Shown: positions 1-7,970 of the stretch, one piece after another
Position numbering within the stretch: the stretch's first letter is position 1
Layout: the number at the start of each line of letters is the position of its first letter
Assembly (NCBI RefSeq): GCF_010672385.1
Contig: NZ_JAAHGT010000028.1
Coordinates: 1-33,519 of the forward strand
Direction: 5' to 3'
DNA from: Okeania sp. SIO2F4
GTDB taxonomy: Bacteria; Cyanobacteriota; Cyanobacteriia; Cyanobacteriales; Microcoleaceae
Length of the DNA: 33,519 nt
Notes under the pieces: model-generated
The model's database searches: none
Told to the model about the DNA's origin: nothing
Seen by the model: the letters and a program-made list of their open reading frames with translations, nothing else
Program-made: the position numbers and the translations under genes

Positions 1-261
1 CCTCTTGCCAAATTATAACTATCTTTTTTGAATTTTGTCTGATTCTTATTAAGATGCTAAATAATATCAATTAGATAAAAGTTTACTTCCCTAACTCTCC
101 TATCATAACAACAATTTTGAAGGCAAATCTCACCTACTTATTCAAAATTAATCTGCTTTTTGGCTAGTTTAGATTTTGTCTGGATAAAATGTTGAAATTT
201 TTGTAAAAATTAAAAGTGATTCGAGTAAGATGAGGAATACTGTGATAGGATTACTAATCTA

Positions 262-400
262 TGTTGGATCTAACGGGGGTCAGTCGTTAGAGGTAAGGGG
301 GAAAGTTTGGTGCAAATCCAACGCTGTCCCGCAACTGTGAAATAATTTTTGATTTTATTTTTTAAAAATAAAAAATTTATTGAAGCCAGAATGCCCGCCA
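262..400 (+). promoter_or_regulatory. Cobalamin (adenosylcobalamin-type) riboswitch
   Basis: The core at about 301-340 (GAAAGTTTGGTGCAAATCCA followed by a GCTGTCCCGCAACTGTGA stretch) matches the conserved cobalamin riboswitch core. The B12 box is at 382-399 (AAGCCAGAATGCCCGCC). A variable AT-rich stem (about 341-381) separates the two. The element ends about 35 bases before the Shine-Dalgarno of the downstream hupE-like gene, so B12 is expected to repress the transporter, most likely by hiding the ribosome binding site or by early termination. Which mechanism applies cannot be read from the sequence. HupE-type genes under B12 riboswitches are known from other cyanobacteria. The exact 5' boundary is approximate. 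Confidence 0.9.
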
Positions 401-444
401 ACATTAAAACAAAATCATTAAAACAATACATCTGCGAGGTACGG

Positions 445-1125
445 ATGATATATAAACATAGCAAATCTACAAAACTTAGGGCGGGAAATCAGTTTAAGAC
501 AATCAGGTCTATTGTAATATTTACCTGTGCAAGTTTAATTTTCTTCAGCACAGTAGAATTAGCAATGGCTCATCATCCAATGGGGGGTACAACACCAGCT
601 AATTTTTGGGAAGGTTTACTTTCTGGTATGGGACATCCCATAATTGGAATCGATCATTTGGCTTTTGTGGTGGCAGTGGGATTAATAGCAGCAATAATCC
701 CTAATTGTATATTAATATTAGCATCTTTTCTCGCTACAGCAATGCTAGGAACAGGTATTCATCTTCTCAGTATTGATTTGCCTTTAACAGAAATAGCGAT
801 CGCTATTTCTGTAGTTGCTTTTGGTGCAATGTTAGCTTTCAAACAAAAGCTAAATACTCTTTTACTAATTATCTTTGCTGGTCTTGCTGGTATATTTCAC
901 GGTTATGCTTATGGAGAAGCAATTATTGGTGCAGAAATGACTTCATTATTAGCATATTTGATAGGTTTTACTGCTATTCAATTATTCATAGCATTATTGG
1001 CAATGAAGTTTGCTCAATTAATAAGTAATTATTGGCAAAATCAATTCTTTTATTTAATCCGTTTTTTTGGTTTAGCCATAAGTGCTATTGGAGTAGTGTT
1101 TTTAACAAGCGCTATCTTGAGCTAA
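445..1125 (+). CDS. hupE: HupE/UreJ-family transporter, probable cobalt uptake
   Basis: Membrane protein of 226 residues. An N-terminal hydrophobic segment (about 20-38) looks like a signal peptide ending at AMA (42), which would leave mature HHPMGG. Several further TM segments follow. The family motif HX5DH is present as HPIIGIDH (64-71), followed by the AVGL stretch typical of HupE. I chose the ATG at 445 because GAGG at 436-439 sits five bases upstream. The earlier TTG at 349 and ATG at 391 lie inside the riboswitch and would translate the B12 box. HupE proteins are Ni or Co permeases. Control by a cobalamin riboswitch and the nearby DUF1636 and cobW genes make cobalt the likely substrate. 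No partner transport genes are visible in the window. Confidence 0.88.
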   Translation: MIYKHSKSTKLRAGNQFKTIRSIVIFTCASLIFFSTVELAMAHHPMGGTTPANFWEGLLSGMGHPIIGIDHLAFVVAVGLIAAIIPNCILILASFLATAMLGTGIHLLSIDLPLTEIAIAISVVAFGAMLAFKQKLNTLLLIIFAGLAGIFHGYAYGEAIIGAEMTSLLAYLIGFTAIQLFIALLAMKFAQLISNYWQNQFFYLIRFFGLAISAIGVVFLTSAILS

Positions 1126-1722
1126 GATTGTGCTTTTTAAGTTAGTAAGGTACATTGGTTTTAACATTGCTGAATGACGGTACAATTTGATAATTCAGGA
1201 GATAGAAAAAACTATTTTCTTAACCCTTTGGTAGTTACTCTATTTCACTGATTAATTACTCTGAATTTATCAAAATAATTGTCTGGAAAACCACACATTC
1301 TAAGGAAAAATATTTTTCTAGGGTTGTTCAAAATCTCTGTTATAAAAATAACTTCTGACTGGGTTAATAAACATCTCAGTTATCATTGCTCAAATCAGCA
1401 AAGCAGTTATTTTTCTTCTCTTACATTCCTTGTGAATATCTTTAATTGAAGAAACTTTTAGGTTGTATATTTACTTGATTCGCCGTTTCATTGTGAATCA
1501 ATTTTATAAACCGCAAGTGACTATAAAGTTTTTGAATAGATTACTCTGAAACAATATTAGGAAAAATATATTTCCTACACCTAATACCTCAGAAGCTACG
1601 GTTATTAAAAAATCAGACCAGAGCAAAAATAAAAGCTAAAATTTTGTACCTAACTACTTATATGTATGAGAATAGCTGTACCACAATTCAATTAATTCCT
1701 ACAAATTATCAAAAGAAACAAA
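1126..1722. other. Gene-free spacer between hupE and the DUF1636 gene
   Basis: About 600 bases of AT-rich sequence with no convincing reading frame, hairpin terminator or known repeat. The DUF1636 gene must have its own promoter here or depend on read-through from hupE. I see no second riboswitch. Confidence 0.5.
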
Positions 1723-2121
1723 ATGTCAACGCCACATATTATATTTGTTTGTACTACCTGTGCTAGTGTTTGGCAAGATGGAAAAAGACAGGGTATTAGT
1801 GGGGGAGAAAAACTACTACAACAACTTTTCCAACAACATAAAAATTGGCAATTGAGTAATAGCTTTTCCATTAAACCAGTGGAATGTATGAGTGCTTGTA
1901 GTCACTTTTGCGCTGTTTCTTTTGCTGCTCCTGGTAAGCATACTTATGTGTTTGGGGATATACCTTATCAAACTGAAACTCTCTCTGAAATGTCAGCAGC
2001 AGTATTAGAATGTGCAAGCCTTTATTATTCTAAACCTGATGGGTTATTGTCTTGGTCAGAACGACCTGAAAAACTAAAAAAAGGTGTTTTGGCAAGAGTT
2101 CCACCGTTAACTTTTGCATAG
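1723..2121 (+). CDS. DUF1636 protein, predicted Fe-S/metal-binding, thioredoxin-like ferredoxin fold
   Basis: Protein of 132 residues with two cysteine clusters: CTTC at residues 10-13, and C55, C59 and C63 in ECMSACSHFC. The spacing resembles the [2Fe-2S] thioredoxin-like ferredoxin arrangement of DUF1636 proteins, which are annotated as metal-binding and often lie next to cobW. Here it is between the riboswitch-controlled hupE and cobW, so a role in cobalt handling or cobalamin synthesis is a reasonable inference. No experimental role is known to me. There is no signal peptide, so it should be cytoplasmic. The start at 1723 has no clear Shine-Dalgarno, but the CX2C motif begins at residue 10, so little room remains for a later start. 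Confidence 0.82.
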   Translation: MSTPHIIFVCTTCASVWQDGKRQGISGGEKLLQQLFQQHKNWQLSNSFSIKPVECMSACSHFCAVSFAAPGKHTYVFGDIPYQTETLSEMSAAVLECASLYYSKPDGLLSWSERPEKLKKGVLARVPPLTFA

Positions 2122-2264
2122 ACTTCAGAAATATTTTTTAAATGTTTGTTTTCTTTCTCTTAGAATGAGTTTATATGACTATATTTGAAGAAATTCAAAA
2201 GTCAGAAGTTAAATTTAGCAATTCCAAATAGGTTGTGGAAACTTTTATCAAAGTTTTGGCAGAA

Positions 2265-2310
2265 GACCCGCGCTCTCCCGTAGGGGAGCGTCGTATGGGA
2301 ATGCCAACCC
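2265..2310 (+). repeat. Hairpin resembling the right end of the TnpB element
   Basis: CCCGCGCT, a short spacer and AGCGTCG form an imperfect palindrome followed by GGGAATGCCAA. It resembles the hairpin downstream of the tnpB pseudogene at 3664-3706 (CCCGCGCT...AGCGTCGGGAGGATGTCAA). It may be a solo remnant of an older element end, or part of the left end of the present element. The rest of 2122-2355 shows nothing recognisable. Confidence 0.5.
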
Positions 2311-2355
2311 ATGCTATGATAATACTACGAACGTGTTAGTAATAGGTCGAAAACA

Positions 2356-3655
2356 TTGAAAGCTAGATATCGATATCGCATATATCCTAATCATATCCAA
2401 ATAACGCGCATTAATCAACTATTTGGATGCTGTCGATATGTTTGGAATCAAAGTTTAGCATATTGTAATCAATTGTATGTTTCAGGACAAAAGAAGCCTT
2501 CATATACTGATTTAACTAAGCAATTCATAACACAAGCTAAGAAAGAATTAGTTTGGCTAAAAGAAGTAGCTTCTACTCCATTACAACAATGTTTAAAAGA
2601 CTTAGACCAAGCTTACAAAAACTTTTTTAATAGTTGTTCTGGAAAACCCAAGGCTATTAAAGTTAAACATCCTAAGTTCAAAAGCAGAAAGTCTAGACAG
2701 ACTGCTAGATTTGTAGGAGCTAATTACAAGGTTGGTCAAGATAAACTATATCTTCCCAAAGTAGGCAAGATTAAAATAGTTTGGTCGAGGCCATTAGCTA
2801 GTCAGCCTACTTCTGTAACTATCATCAAAGATTCAGATAATAGATATTTTGCTAGCTTTGTAGTAGAAACTTTACCAGAACCATTACCTAAAACTGAAAA
2901 TTCGATTGGTATTGATTTAGGTATTAGTACATTTGCTACATTGAGTAATGGAGACAAAATTGAAGGTCCCAAACCACTCAAACAAAACCTTAAGAAATTA
3001 GCTAAATTTCAACGTAAGCTGGTTCGTACTGAAAAAGGCAGTAAACCTATACGAAAGACGTAGATTAAGAGTAGCTAAACTTCATGCTAAAGTCAAAGAC
3101 ATTCGTACAGATTTTCTACACAAACTATCAACTGATTTAGTCAAAAAATACGACACTATCGTATTAGAAGATTTAAATGTTTCCGGTATGGTTAAAAACC
3201 GTAAATTATCTAAAACAATTAGTGATTTAGGGTGGAGAAAATTTAGGATTTTAACTGAGGCTAAGTGCGAGAAATATGGTAAAGAATTTAGAGTCATTGA
3301 TAGATGGGAACCCACTTCTCAAAAATGCAGTTGTTGTGGATTCAAAGGAGGTAAAAAAGAACTGAATGTTAGGGAATGGACTTGTTTGAGTTGTGGGGCA
3401 CACCATGACCGCGATATAAATGCTGCTGTCAATATTTTAGAAGTTGTTCAACCGAAAACCAAGGTTAAAGCAGTTAAAGAAACAGTAGCAGAAAATCCGA
3501 TTCAACTATCACTTTTTGAAGAAGTCGCCGAGGGTCAACGGTCGATTATTTATCGGACATGGAGCCGACGTAATTCTACCCGTAAAAAGGTAGTTGATGG
3601 CAATGATGTGTCAACCCGCCCTGAGTTTTTCAAGCAGCTTAGTCTGTTTGATTAA
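2356..3655 (+). pseudogene. tnpB: TnpB (IS200/IS605 OrfB), frameshifted
   Basis: RNA-guided nuclease of the TnpB family, broken by one frameshift. The first frame runs from the TTG at 2356 (KARYRYRIYPN, the usual TnpB N-terminus) through RuvC-I (IGIDLGIS) to a stop at 3061-3063. The second frame picks up at about 3047 (LYERRRLRVAK) and carries RuvC-II (IVLEDLNV), the zinc finger CSCCG...CLSCG, RuvC-III (HDRDINAAVNIL) and a C-terminal tail. Joining the frames by skipping one base near 3046 restores about 432 residues, the normal length. All three acidic catalytic positions survive, so the break looks recent. No TnpA transposase is nearby. The element sits in the cobalt locus between the DUF1636 gene and cobW. 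Sequencing error at the short run near 3043-3047 cannot be excluded. Confidence 0.88.
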
Positions 3656-3706
3656 TGGATGGGAATCCCGCGCTGTCTCGCAGAGCAGCGTCGGGAGGAT
3701 GTCAAA
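3656..3706 (+). ncRNA. Probable right end / omega RNA 3' region of the tnpB pseudogene element
   Basis: A GC-rich hairpin directly after the tnpB stop (CCCGCGCTG...CAGCGTCGGG, about 3666-3694) is followed by AGGATGTCAA, ending near 3705. In TnpB systems the omega RNA overlaps the 3' end of tnpB and ends at the element's right end, with the guide taken from the flank. The same layout (GAATCC, hairpin, GGAGNANGTCAA) occurs at the intact TnpB copy on the other strand (18139-18175), which supports the boundary. RNA production is inferred. Confidence 0.55.
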
Positions 3707-3843
3707 ATACTTGATTTCAACTGAAAGCCTTTCAAATTATGACTCTTGTACGGGTGAATAGCCATTCGCCCCTACTATTCCTGACTTTTAACTACCACCA
3801 AAATCTTATACCAAATTCATGCATACTTAGTTACATCTTAATT

Positions 3844-3953
3844 AGACATCTCCAAAAATTAAAAAGAAAATCAATTCTTATGGAGAAATTATCAATTATT
3901 TCTCCCTGTTACCACTGCGTGTGTTCTCTGTTCCCTCTTTTCTGGAGATATCT
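3844..3953. repeat. MITE family C, copy 1
   Basis: Inverted ends AGACATCTCC (3844-3853) and GGAGATATCT (3944-3953). The interior resembles copies at 11278-11366 and 33374-33469 (AAAATCAATTCTTAT, AATTATCAATTA and CCCTCTTTTCTGGAG blocks). No coding capacity. Confidence 0.65.
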
Positions 3954-4052
3954 ATTTGTGATTTATTCTTACAATAAAAACATTCTCAATTCCATAAAGT
4001 CTAAAAATTCAACCTTTTTTCCTCTTTTTTATAATGTTTGTATTTCCCTGTT

Positions 4053-4203
4053 ATATCAAATCCGTTTAATTGGACATAAAAAAATTCTCCAATCGCCATA
4101 ACTACGCTCATCTTTCTAATTCTTTCTTCTCCTGACTCGGTCCTCCTGACTCGGTCCTCCTAAACAGTTAACCTATCTATAACTGTTTAACCGGATTTGA
4201 TAT
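4053..4203. repeat. MITE family D, copy 1
   Basis: Inverted ends ATATCAAATCCG (4053-4064) and CGGATTTGATAT (4192-4203), a perfect 12-bp pair, enclose a pyrimidine-rich interior with a doubled TCCTGACTCGG block. Related copies are at 30747-30888 and 20658-20811. Confidence 0.7.
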
Positions 4204-4693
4204 TAAGTGTTAAGTGTTCCCAGTTAAGTGTTTCTTAACTGTAGTAATATTTTATGAAATTGGTATTACAACTAAAATTAGGATTGCTATTGATAGTTGG
4301 AGATGTTGACCACCAACTCTAAAAAATTAGGAGGAAGATTAGCTAATATGCAATGAACGTAACTTTTAATTTTCCCTCAATTTTTTATTATGATTTATCT
4401 GGCGTTTGTGAATCAAGCTATGAAATAATCGCGAGCATGTTATTAAGAAACCGGGTTTGTTCATGATAGATATTAGTATGGTAAAACATTTAATATTTTC
4501 CCCGGTTTGTAGGCTTTAGAAAAATCATAGTCAAAATCACCAATGCCTGATTTATCTTTCTAAGGCAATAAGTTAATGGCTAAGAAGCTTATAGCTGAAA
4601 GCTAAATGCTTACTTAATTTATTTATTTTTTTTCTCTCCTTTTTCCTGATTCTCAGTTTTGTCAAAAAACGTTCAATAAATAGTAATAAAATT
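4204..4693. other. Spacer upstream of cobW
   Basis: AT-rich sequence of 490 bases. It holds small direct repeats near 4204-4245 (TTAAGTGT type) and no recognisable gene. The cobW promoter must lie here, because two inverted-repeat elements and the TnpB element separate cobW from DUF1636. No cobalamin riboswitch is visible in front of cobW. Confidence 0.45.
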
Positions 4694-5740
4694 ATGAGTG
4701 CTAAAATTCCAGTTACTGTAATTACAGGTTTTCTCGGTAGTGGTAAAACTACGACAATTCGACATTTCTTACAAAATAATCAAGGTCGTCGTATTGCTGT
4801 TTTAGTTAATGAATTTGGGGAGGTTGGTATAGATGGAGAGTTACTACGTTCTTGTCAAGTTTGTGATGATGAAGATGTTAATAATAATATTGTTGAACTA
4901 ACAAATGGTTGTCTTTGCTGCACTGTGCAAGAAGAATTTTTTCCGACTATGCAAGAACTATTAAAACGTCGAGAAAAAATTGATTCTATTTTGATAGAAA
5001 CTTCTGGGTTGGCATTACCAAAACCTTTGGTACAAGCATTTCGTTGGCCGGAAATTAAGACTTCTGCTACGGTTGATGGAGTTGTTACTGTTGTTGATTG
5101 TGAGGCGGTGGCAAATGGTAGTTTGGTTGGAGATATTGATGCTTTGGAAGCTCAACGTCAAGCTGACCCAAATTTAGACCATGAAACTCCTATTGAGGAA
5201 TTATTTGAAGACCAGTTAGCTTGTGCTGATTTGGTTTTATTAACTAAGGTTGATATGGTGGATGAAGTTACTTCTGATAAAGTGCAAAGTTGGTTAAAGG
5301 AACAGTTACCTAAAACTGTCAAAATAGTTCCTTGTATTGGAGGAGAAATTAATCCAGATTTATTGTTGGGTTTTAATGCTGCTGTTGAAGATAATTTAGA
5401 TTCTCGTCCTAGTCACCATGATACAGAGGAAGAACACGAACATGATGATGAAATTAATTCTGTAAATTTAATTTTGGAGCAAGAATTTGAACCGAAGGAG
5501 TTAGTTGAAAAGTTGAAGGGTTTAGTGGCAAATTATGAGATTTATCGGATTAAAGGTTTTGTCGCAGTGCCAAATAAGTCTATGCGTTTGGTTTTGCAAG
5601 GGGTGGGCGATCGCTTTGATTATTTCTATGACCGTCTCTGGCAAAAAGAAGAGATTAGGGAAACTAAGTTGGTGTTAATTGGTCGTTATCTCAAAGTAGA
5701 AAACATTCAGTTGGAGTTGGGTAATAATTTATCTAATTAA
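4694..5740 (+). CDS. cobW: CobW-like GTPase / metallochaperone (COG0523)
   Basis: G3E-family GTPase of 348 residues. Walker A is GFLGSGKTT (12-20). The CXCC metal motif is GCLCC (72-76). The Walker B region is SILIETSGLALP (98-109), and TKVD (184-187) stands for NKxD. A His/Asp/Glu-rich linker lies at 241-252 (HHDTEEEHEHDD). The C-terminal CobW_C domain covers about 255-345. The CXCC motif binds Zn or Co in the family, and CobW members are proposed to deliver cobalt for cobalamin synthesis. The riboswitch-hupE and DUF1636 genes upstream fit that role, although a zinc role is possible for other COG0523 proteins. Its 3' third is copied in tandem immediately downstream. A hairpin terminator follows the stop at 5752-5772. 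Confidence 0.9.
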   Translation: MSAKIPVTVITGFLGSGKTTTIRHFLQNNQGRRIAVLVNEFGEVGIDGELLRSCQVCDDEDVNNNIVELTNGCLCCTVQEEFFPTMQELLKRREKIDSILIETSGLALPKPLVQAFRWPEIKTSATVDGVVTVVDCEAVANGSLVGDIDALEAQRQADPNLDHETPIEELFEDQLACADLVLLTKVDMVDEVTSDKVQSWLKEQLPKTVKIVPCIGGEINPDLLLGFNAAVEDNLDSRPSHHDTEEEHEHDDEINSVNLILEQEFEPKELVEKLKGLVANYEIYRIKGFVAVPNKSMRLVLQGVGDRFDYFYDRLWQKEEIRETKLVLIGRYLKVENIQLELGNNLSN

Positions 5741-5751
5741 GTGAAATATTT

Positions 5752-5776
5752 TATCCCCTTTTTTCGGGGATATTTA
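5752..5776 (+). terminator. Hairpin terminator of cobW
   Basis: TATCCCC and GGGGATA form a 7-bp stem around a T-rich loop, followed by TTTAAT, 12 bases after the cobW stop. The downstream tandem units keep only the right half of this hairpin (CTTTTCGGGGATATTTAAT), which helps place the recombination joints. Confidence 0.6.
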
Positions 5777-5785
5777 ATATATATA

Positions 5786-6055
5786 ATGTTTGATTCTCGG
5801 CATTTAATTTTCGCGCAAGAGTATAAACCGAAGGAGTTAGTTGAAAAGTTGAAAGGTTTTGTGGCAGTGCCAAATAAGTCTATGGGTTTGGTTTTGCAAG
5901 GGGTGGGCGATCGCTTTGATTATTTCTATGACCGTCTTTGGCAAAAAGAAGAGGTTAGACAGACTAAGTTGGTTTTAATTGGTCGTTATCTCAAAGTAGA
6001 AAACATTCAGTTGGAGTTGGGTAATAACTTATCTAATCTTTTCGGGGATATTTAA
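5786..6055 (+). CDS. CobW C-terminal fragment, tandem copy 2
   Basis: An 89-residue open frame starting MFDSRHLIF. From residue 14 it copies the CobW C-terminal domain (PKELVEKLKG...VENIQLELGNNLSN) and ends LFGDI. Compared with cobW residues 265-348, twelve residues (277-288, LVANYEIYRIKG) are missing in frame, as if 36 bases were deleted between two AAGGGTTTA/AAAGGTTTT sites. There is no GTPase part, so it cannot hydrolyse GTP. It could only be a free CobW_C-like domain, or be untranslated. The ATG has no good ribosome site; GGGGA lies about 16 bases upstream. An in-frame GTG at 5741 is less likely as a start. It is nearly identical to the next unit, so the duplication is recent or the copies are kept homogeneous. 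Confidence 0.6.
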   Translation: MFDSRHLIFAQEYKPKELVEKLKGFVAVPNKSMGLVLQGVGDRFDYFYDRLWQKEEVRQTKLVLIGRYLKVENIQLELGNNLSNLFGDI

Positions 6056-6063
6056 TATATATA

Positions 6064-6333
6064 ATGTTTGATTCTCGGCATTTAATTTTAGGGGAAGAGT
6101 TTGTACCGAAGGAGTTAGTTGAAAAGTTGAAAGGTTTTGTGGCGGTGCCAAATAAGTCTATGGGTTTGGTTTTGCAAGGGGTGGGCGATCGCTTTGATTT
6201 TTTTTATGACCGTCTTTGGCAAAAAGAAGAGGTTAGACAGACTAAGTTGGTTTTAATTGGTCGTTATCTCAAAGTAGAAAACATTCAGTTGGAGTTGGGT
6301 AATAACTTATCTAATCTTTTCGGGGATATTTAA
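6064..6333 (+). CDS. CobW C-terminal fragment, tandem copy 3
   Basis: An 89-residue frame, MFDSRHLILGEEFVPKELVE through to LFGDI, offset exactly 278 bases from copy 2. It carries the same 12-residue deletion relative to cobW and the same upstream sequence (half terminator, then an ATAT run before ATG). The few differences from copy 2 sit mainly in residues 9-15 (ILGEEFV for IFAQEYK) and at one Tyr-to-Phe change. The frame is intact, which argues for recent origin, gene conversion or selection. Whether it is expressed is unknown. Confidence 0.6.
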   Translation: MFDSRHLILGEEFVPKELVEKLKGFVAVPNKSMGLVLQGVGDRFDFFYDRLWQKEEVRQTKLVLIGRYLKVENIQLELGNNLSNLFGDI

Positions 6334-6341
6334 TATATATA

Positions 6342-6664
6342 ATGTTTGATTCTCGGCATTTAATTTTAGGGGAAGAGTTTGTACCGAAGCAGTGACTAGA
6401 AAAGTTGAAAAAAATTAATGCTAAATTCTCAGATTTATCGGATTAAAGGTTTTTTCGTAGTGCCAAATAAGTCTATTGATTTTGTTTTTGAGGAGTTAGA
6501 GCGCCCTCTGATTATTTTTATGAAAACTGATAACTGATAACTTTTGATTGATATGACAATCTCTGCCAAAAAGTAGAGGTTAGGCAAATTCAATTAGTTT
6601 TTATTGGTCGTTGTTTACCCATAGAAAAAATTCAGTCATATTTTTCTTTTTTGTAGATATATAA
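6342..6664 (+). pseudogene. CobW C-terminal fragment, decayed tandem copy 4
   Basis: It begins with the same ATG TTT GAT TCT CGG as copies 2 and 3 but hits TGA after 17 codons (GAAGCAGTGA). It keeps the segment CAGATTTATCGGATTAAAGG, which is present in cobW and missing in copies 2 and 3. It is therefore not a degraded version of the shortened units. An ACTGATAACTGATAAC short repeat interrupts it at about 6526-6541. Later sequence (GTTTTTATTGGTCGTTG) still aligns with the cobW end. Confidence 0.75.
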
Positions 6665-6733
6665 ATGTTTGATTATCGGCATTTAATTTTAGAGGTCGAA
6701 ATTTCAACTAAAAGAGTTAAAAGAGTTAGTTGA
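6665..6733 (+). pseudogene. CobW C-terminal fragment, truncated copy 5
   Basis: A stub beginning ATGTTTGATTATCGGCATT. It matches the start of the 278-bp units for about 45 bases, then passes through AAAAGAGTTAGTTGA into the first unit of the next tandem array at the HIP1 site (6734). Confidence 0.65.
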
Positions 6734-7799
6734 GCGATCGCACTTATTTTTTTCTTTCTACTTTAATTTTTTTTGCGTTGAATAAAAAGTCTAGTACAGG
6801 GCCGAACGACCCCCATTAACATGATACTATCAGAATTAGTTTGAAAATGCAACCTAATTTCCCTTTCTCCCCAGGCAAATTTTAGAGCTTCAGAAAATGA
6901 CAATTTGTGTCTGTCAACGATCGATTTTTCTGTTCTCATCATATAGAGGTAGGGTTGGCACATTTCTCTGGATTAACTAACAAGAGTGAGTAATTACTCT
7001 TTGGGTATCTCAGAGGATTTACTTTTCCTTTCTTAAGAGCGATCGCGCTTATTTTTTTCTTTCTACTTTAATTTTTTTTGCGTTGAATAAAAAGTCTAGC
7101 GTATGGGCGAGCATCTCCCAATAACATAATAGTATCAGAGTTTATTTGAGCATGCAAGCCGATTTTCCTTCCCACGCGGGCAAATTTTTTAGAGCTTTCA
7201 AAAATGATAATTCTCATTATATAGAGATAGGGTCAGCATATTTCTATGGATTAACTACAAGACTGAGTAATGACTATTTGCCTTGAGAGGATTTACTTTT
7301 CCTTTCTTAAGAGCGATCGCGCTTATTTTTTTCTTTCTACTTTCATATTTTTTGCGTTGAATAAAAAGTCTAGTGTATGGGCGAGTATACCCCAATAACA
7401 TAATAGTATCAGAGTTTATTTGAGCATGCAAGCCGATTTTCCTTTCCACAGGGGCAAATTTTTTTAGAGCTTTAGAAAATGAAAATTTGTGTCTGTCAAC
7501 GATCGATTTTTCTGTTCTCATCCTATAGAGGTAGAGTCGGCACATTTCTCTGGATTAACTAACAAGAGTGAGTAATTACTATTTGGGTATCTCAGAGGAT
7601 TTACTTTTCCTTTCTTAAGAGCGATCGCGCTTATTTTTTTCTTTCTACTTTCATATTTTTTGCGTTGAATAAAAAGTCTAGTGTATGGGCGAGTATACCC
7701 CAATAACATAATAGTATCAGAGTTTATTTGAGTATGCAAGCCGATTTTCCTTTCCACAGGGGCAAATTTTTTTAGAGCTTTAGAAAATGAAAATTTGTG
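6734..7799. repeat. Tandem array of about 305-bp units (three and a half copies)
   Basis: Units begin at HIP1 octamers at 6734, 7039, 7313 and 7621, with spacings of 305, 274 and 308. The second unit is shortened by about 33 bases, and the last is cut at about 7799. Each unit shares the T-rich block after the octamer, TTGCGTTGAATAAAAAGTCTAG, a CCCCAATAACATAATAGTATCAG block and (except unit 2) GTCAACGATCGATTTTTCTG. Open frames of 66-96 codons on the minus strand run across unit joints (IGLHAQINSDTIMLLGYTRPYTRLFIQRKKYE type). I recognise no family in them, and the frame changes between units, so I do not call genes. Confidence 0.85.
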
Positions 7800-7970
7800 A
7801 TTGTACTTTAGTAATCTGGGTTTTGTAAGGTAGTGAAGCTTAACCTACTGCTAATTTTTGTCTTGATTTTTTCAGAAATTGAAAAGAATCAGAGAATCTT
7901 TCGACAAACCTACTAAGTAGAACAAATTTCTCCTCAGTTTCATAAATTTCAAATTAGCAGAAATTAAAAT

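Noticed and set aside
349-444. Upstream extension of hupE (TTG 349 or ATG 391)
   Set aside because: It would translate the riboswitch B12 box. The ATG at 445 has a well-placed GAGG and gives a proper signal peptide.
270-464. Small minus-strand frame opposite the riboswitch
   Set aside because: It lies antisense to a structured RNA and to the hupE start, with no family resemblance.
3030-3070. Programmed frameshift in tnpB
   Set aside because: There is no slippery heptamer with a following pseudoknot that I can see. A simple one-base insertion is more likely.
3082-3315. Minus-strand frame inside the tnpB pseudogene
   Set aside because: It is a shadow of the RuvC-II to zinc-finger part of TnpB.
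3739-4101. 120-codon plus-strand frame
   Set aside because: It runs through two MITE-like elements and low-complexity sequence and has no domain.
6763-7757. Three minus-strand frames of 66-96 codons in the tandem array
   Set aside because: They overlap one another and cross unit joints. The frame is not kept through all units and no family is recognised.
6734-7799. CRISPR array
   Set aside because: The units are about 300 bp with no short repeat-spacer alternation and no cas genes.
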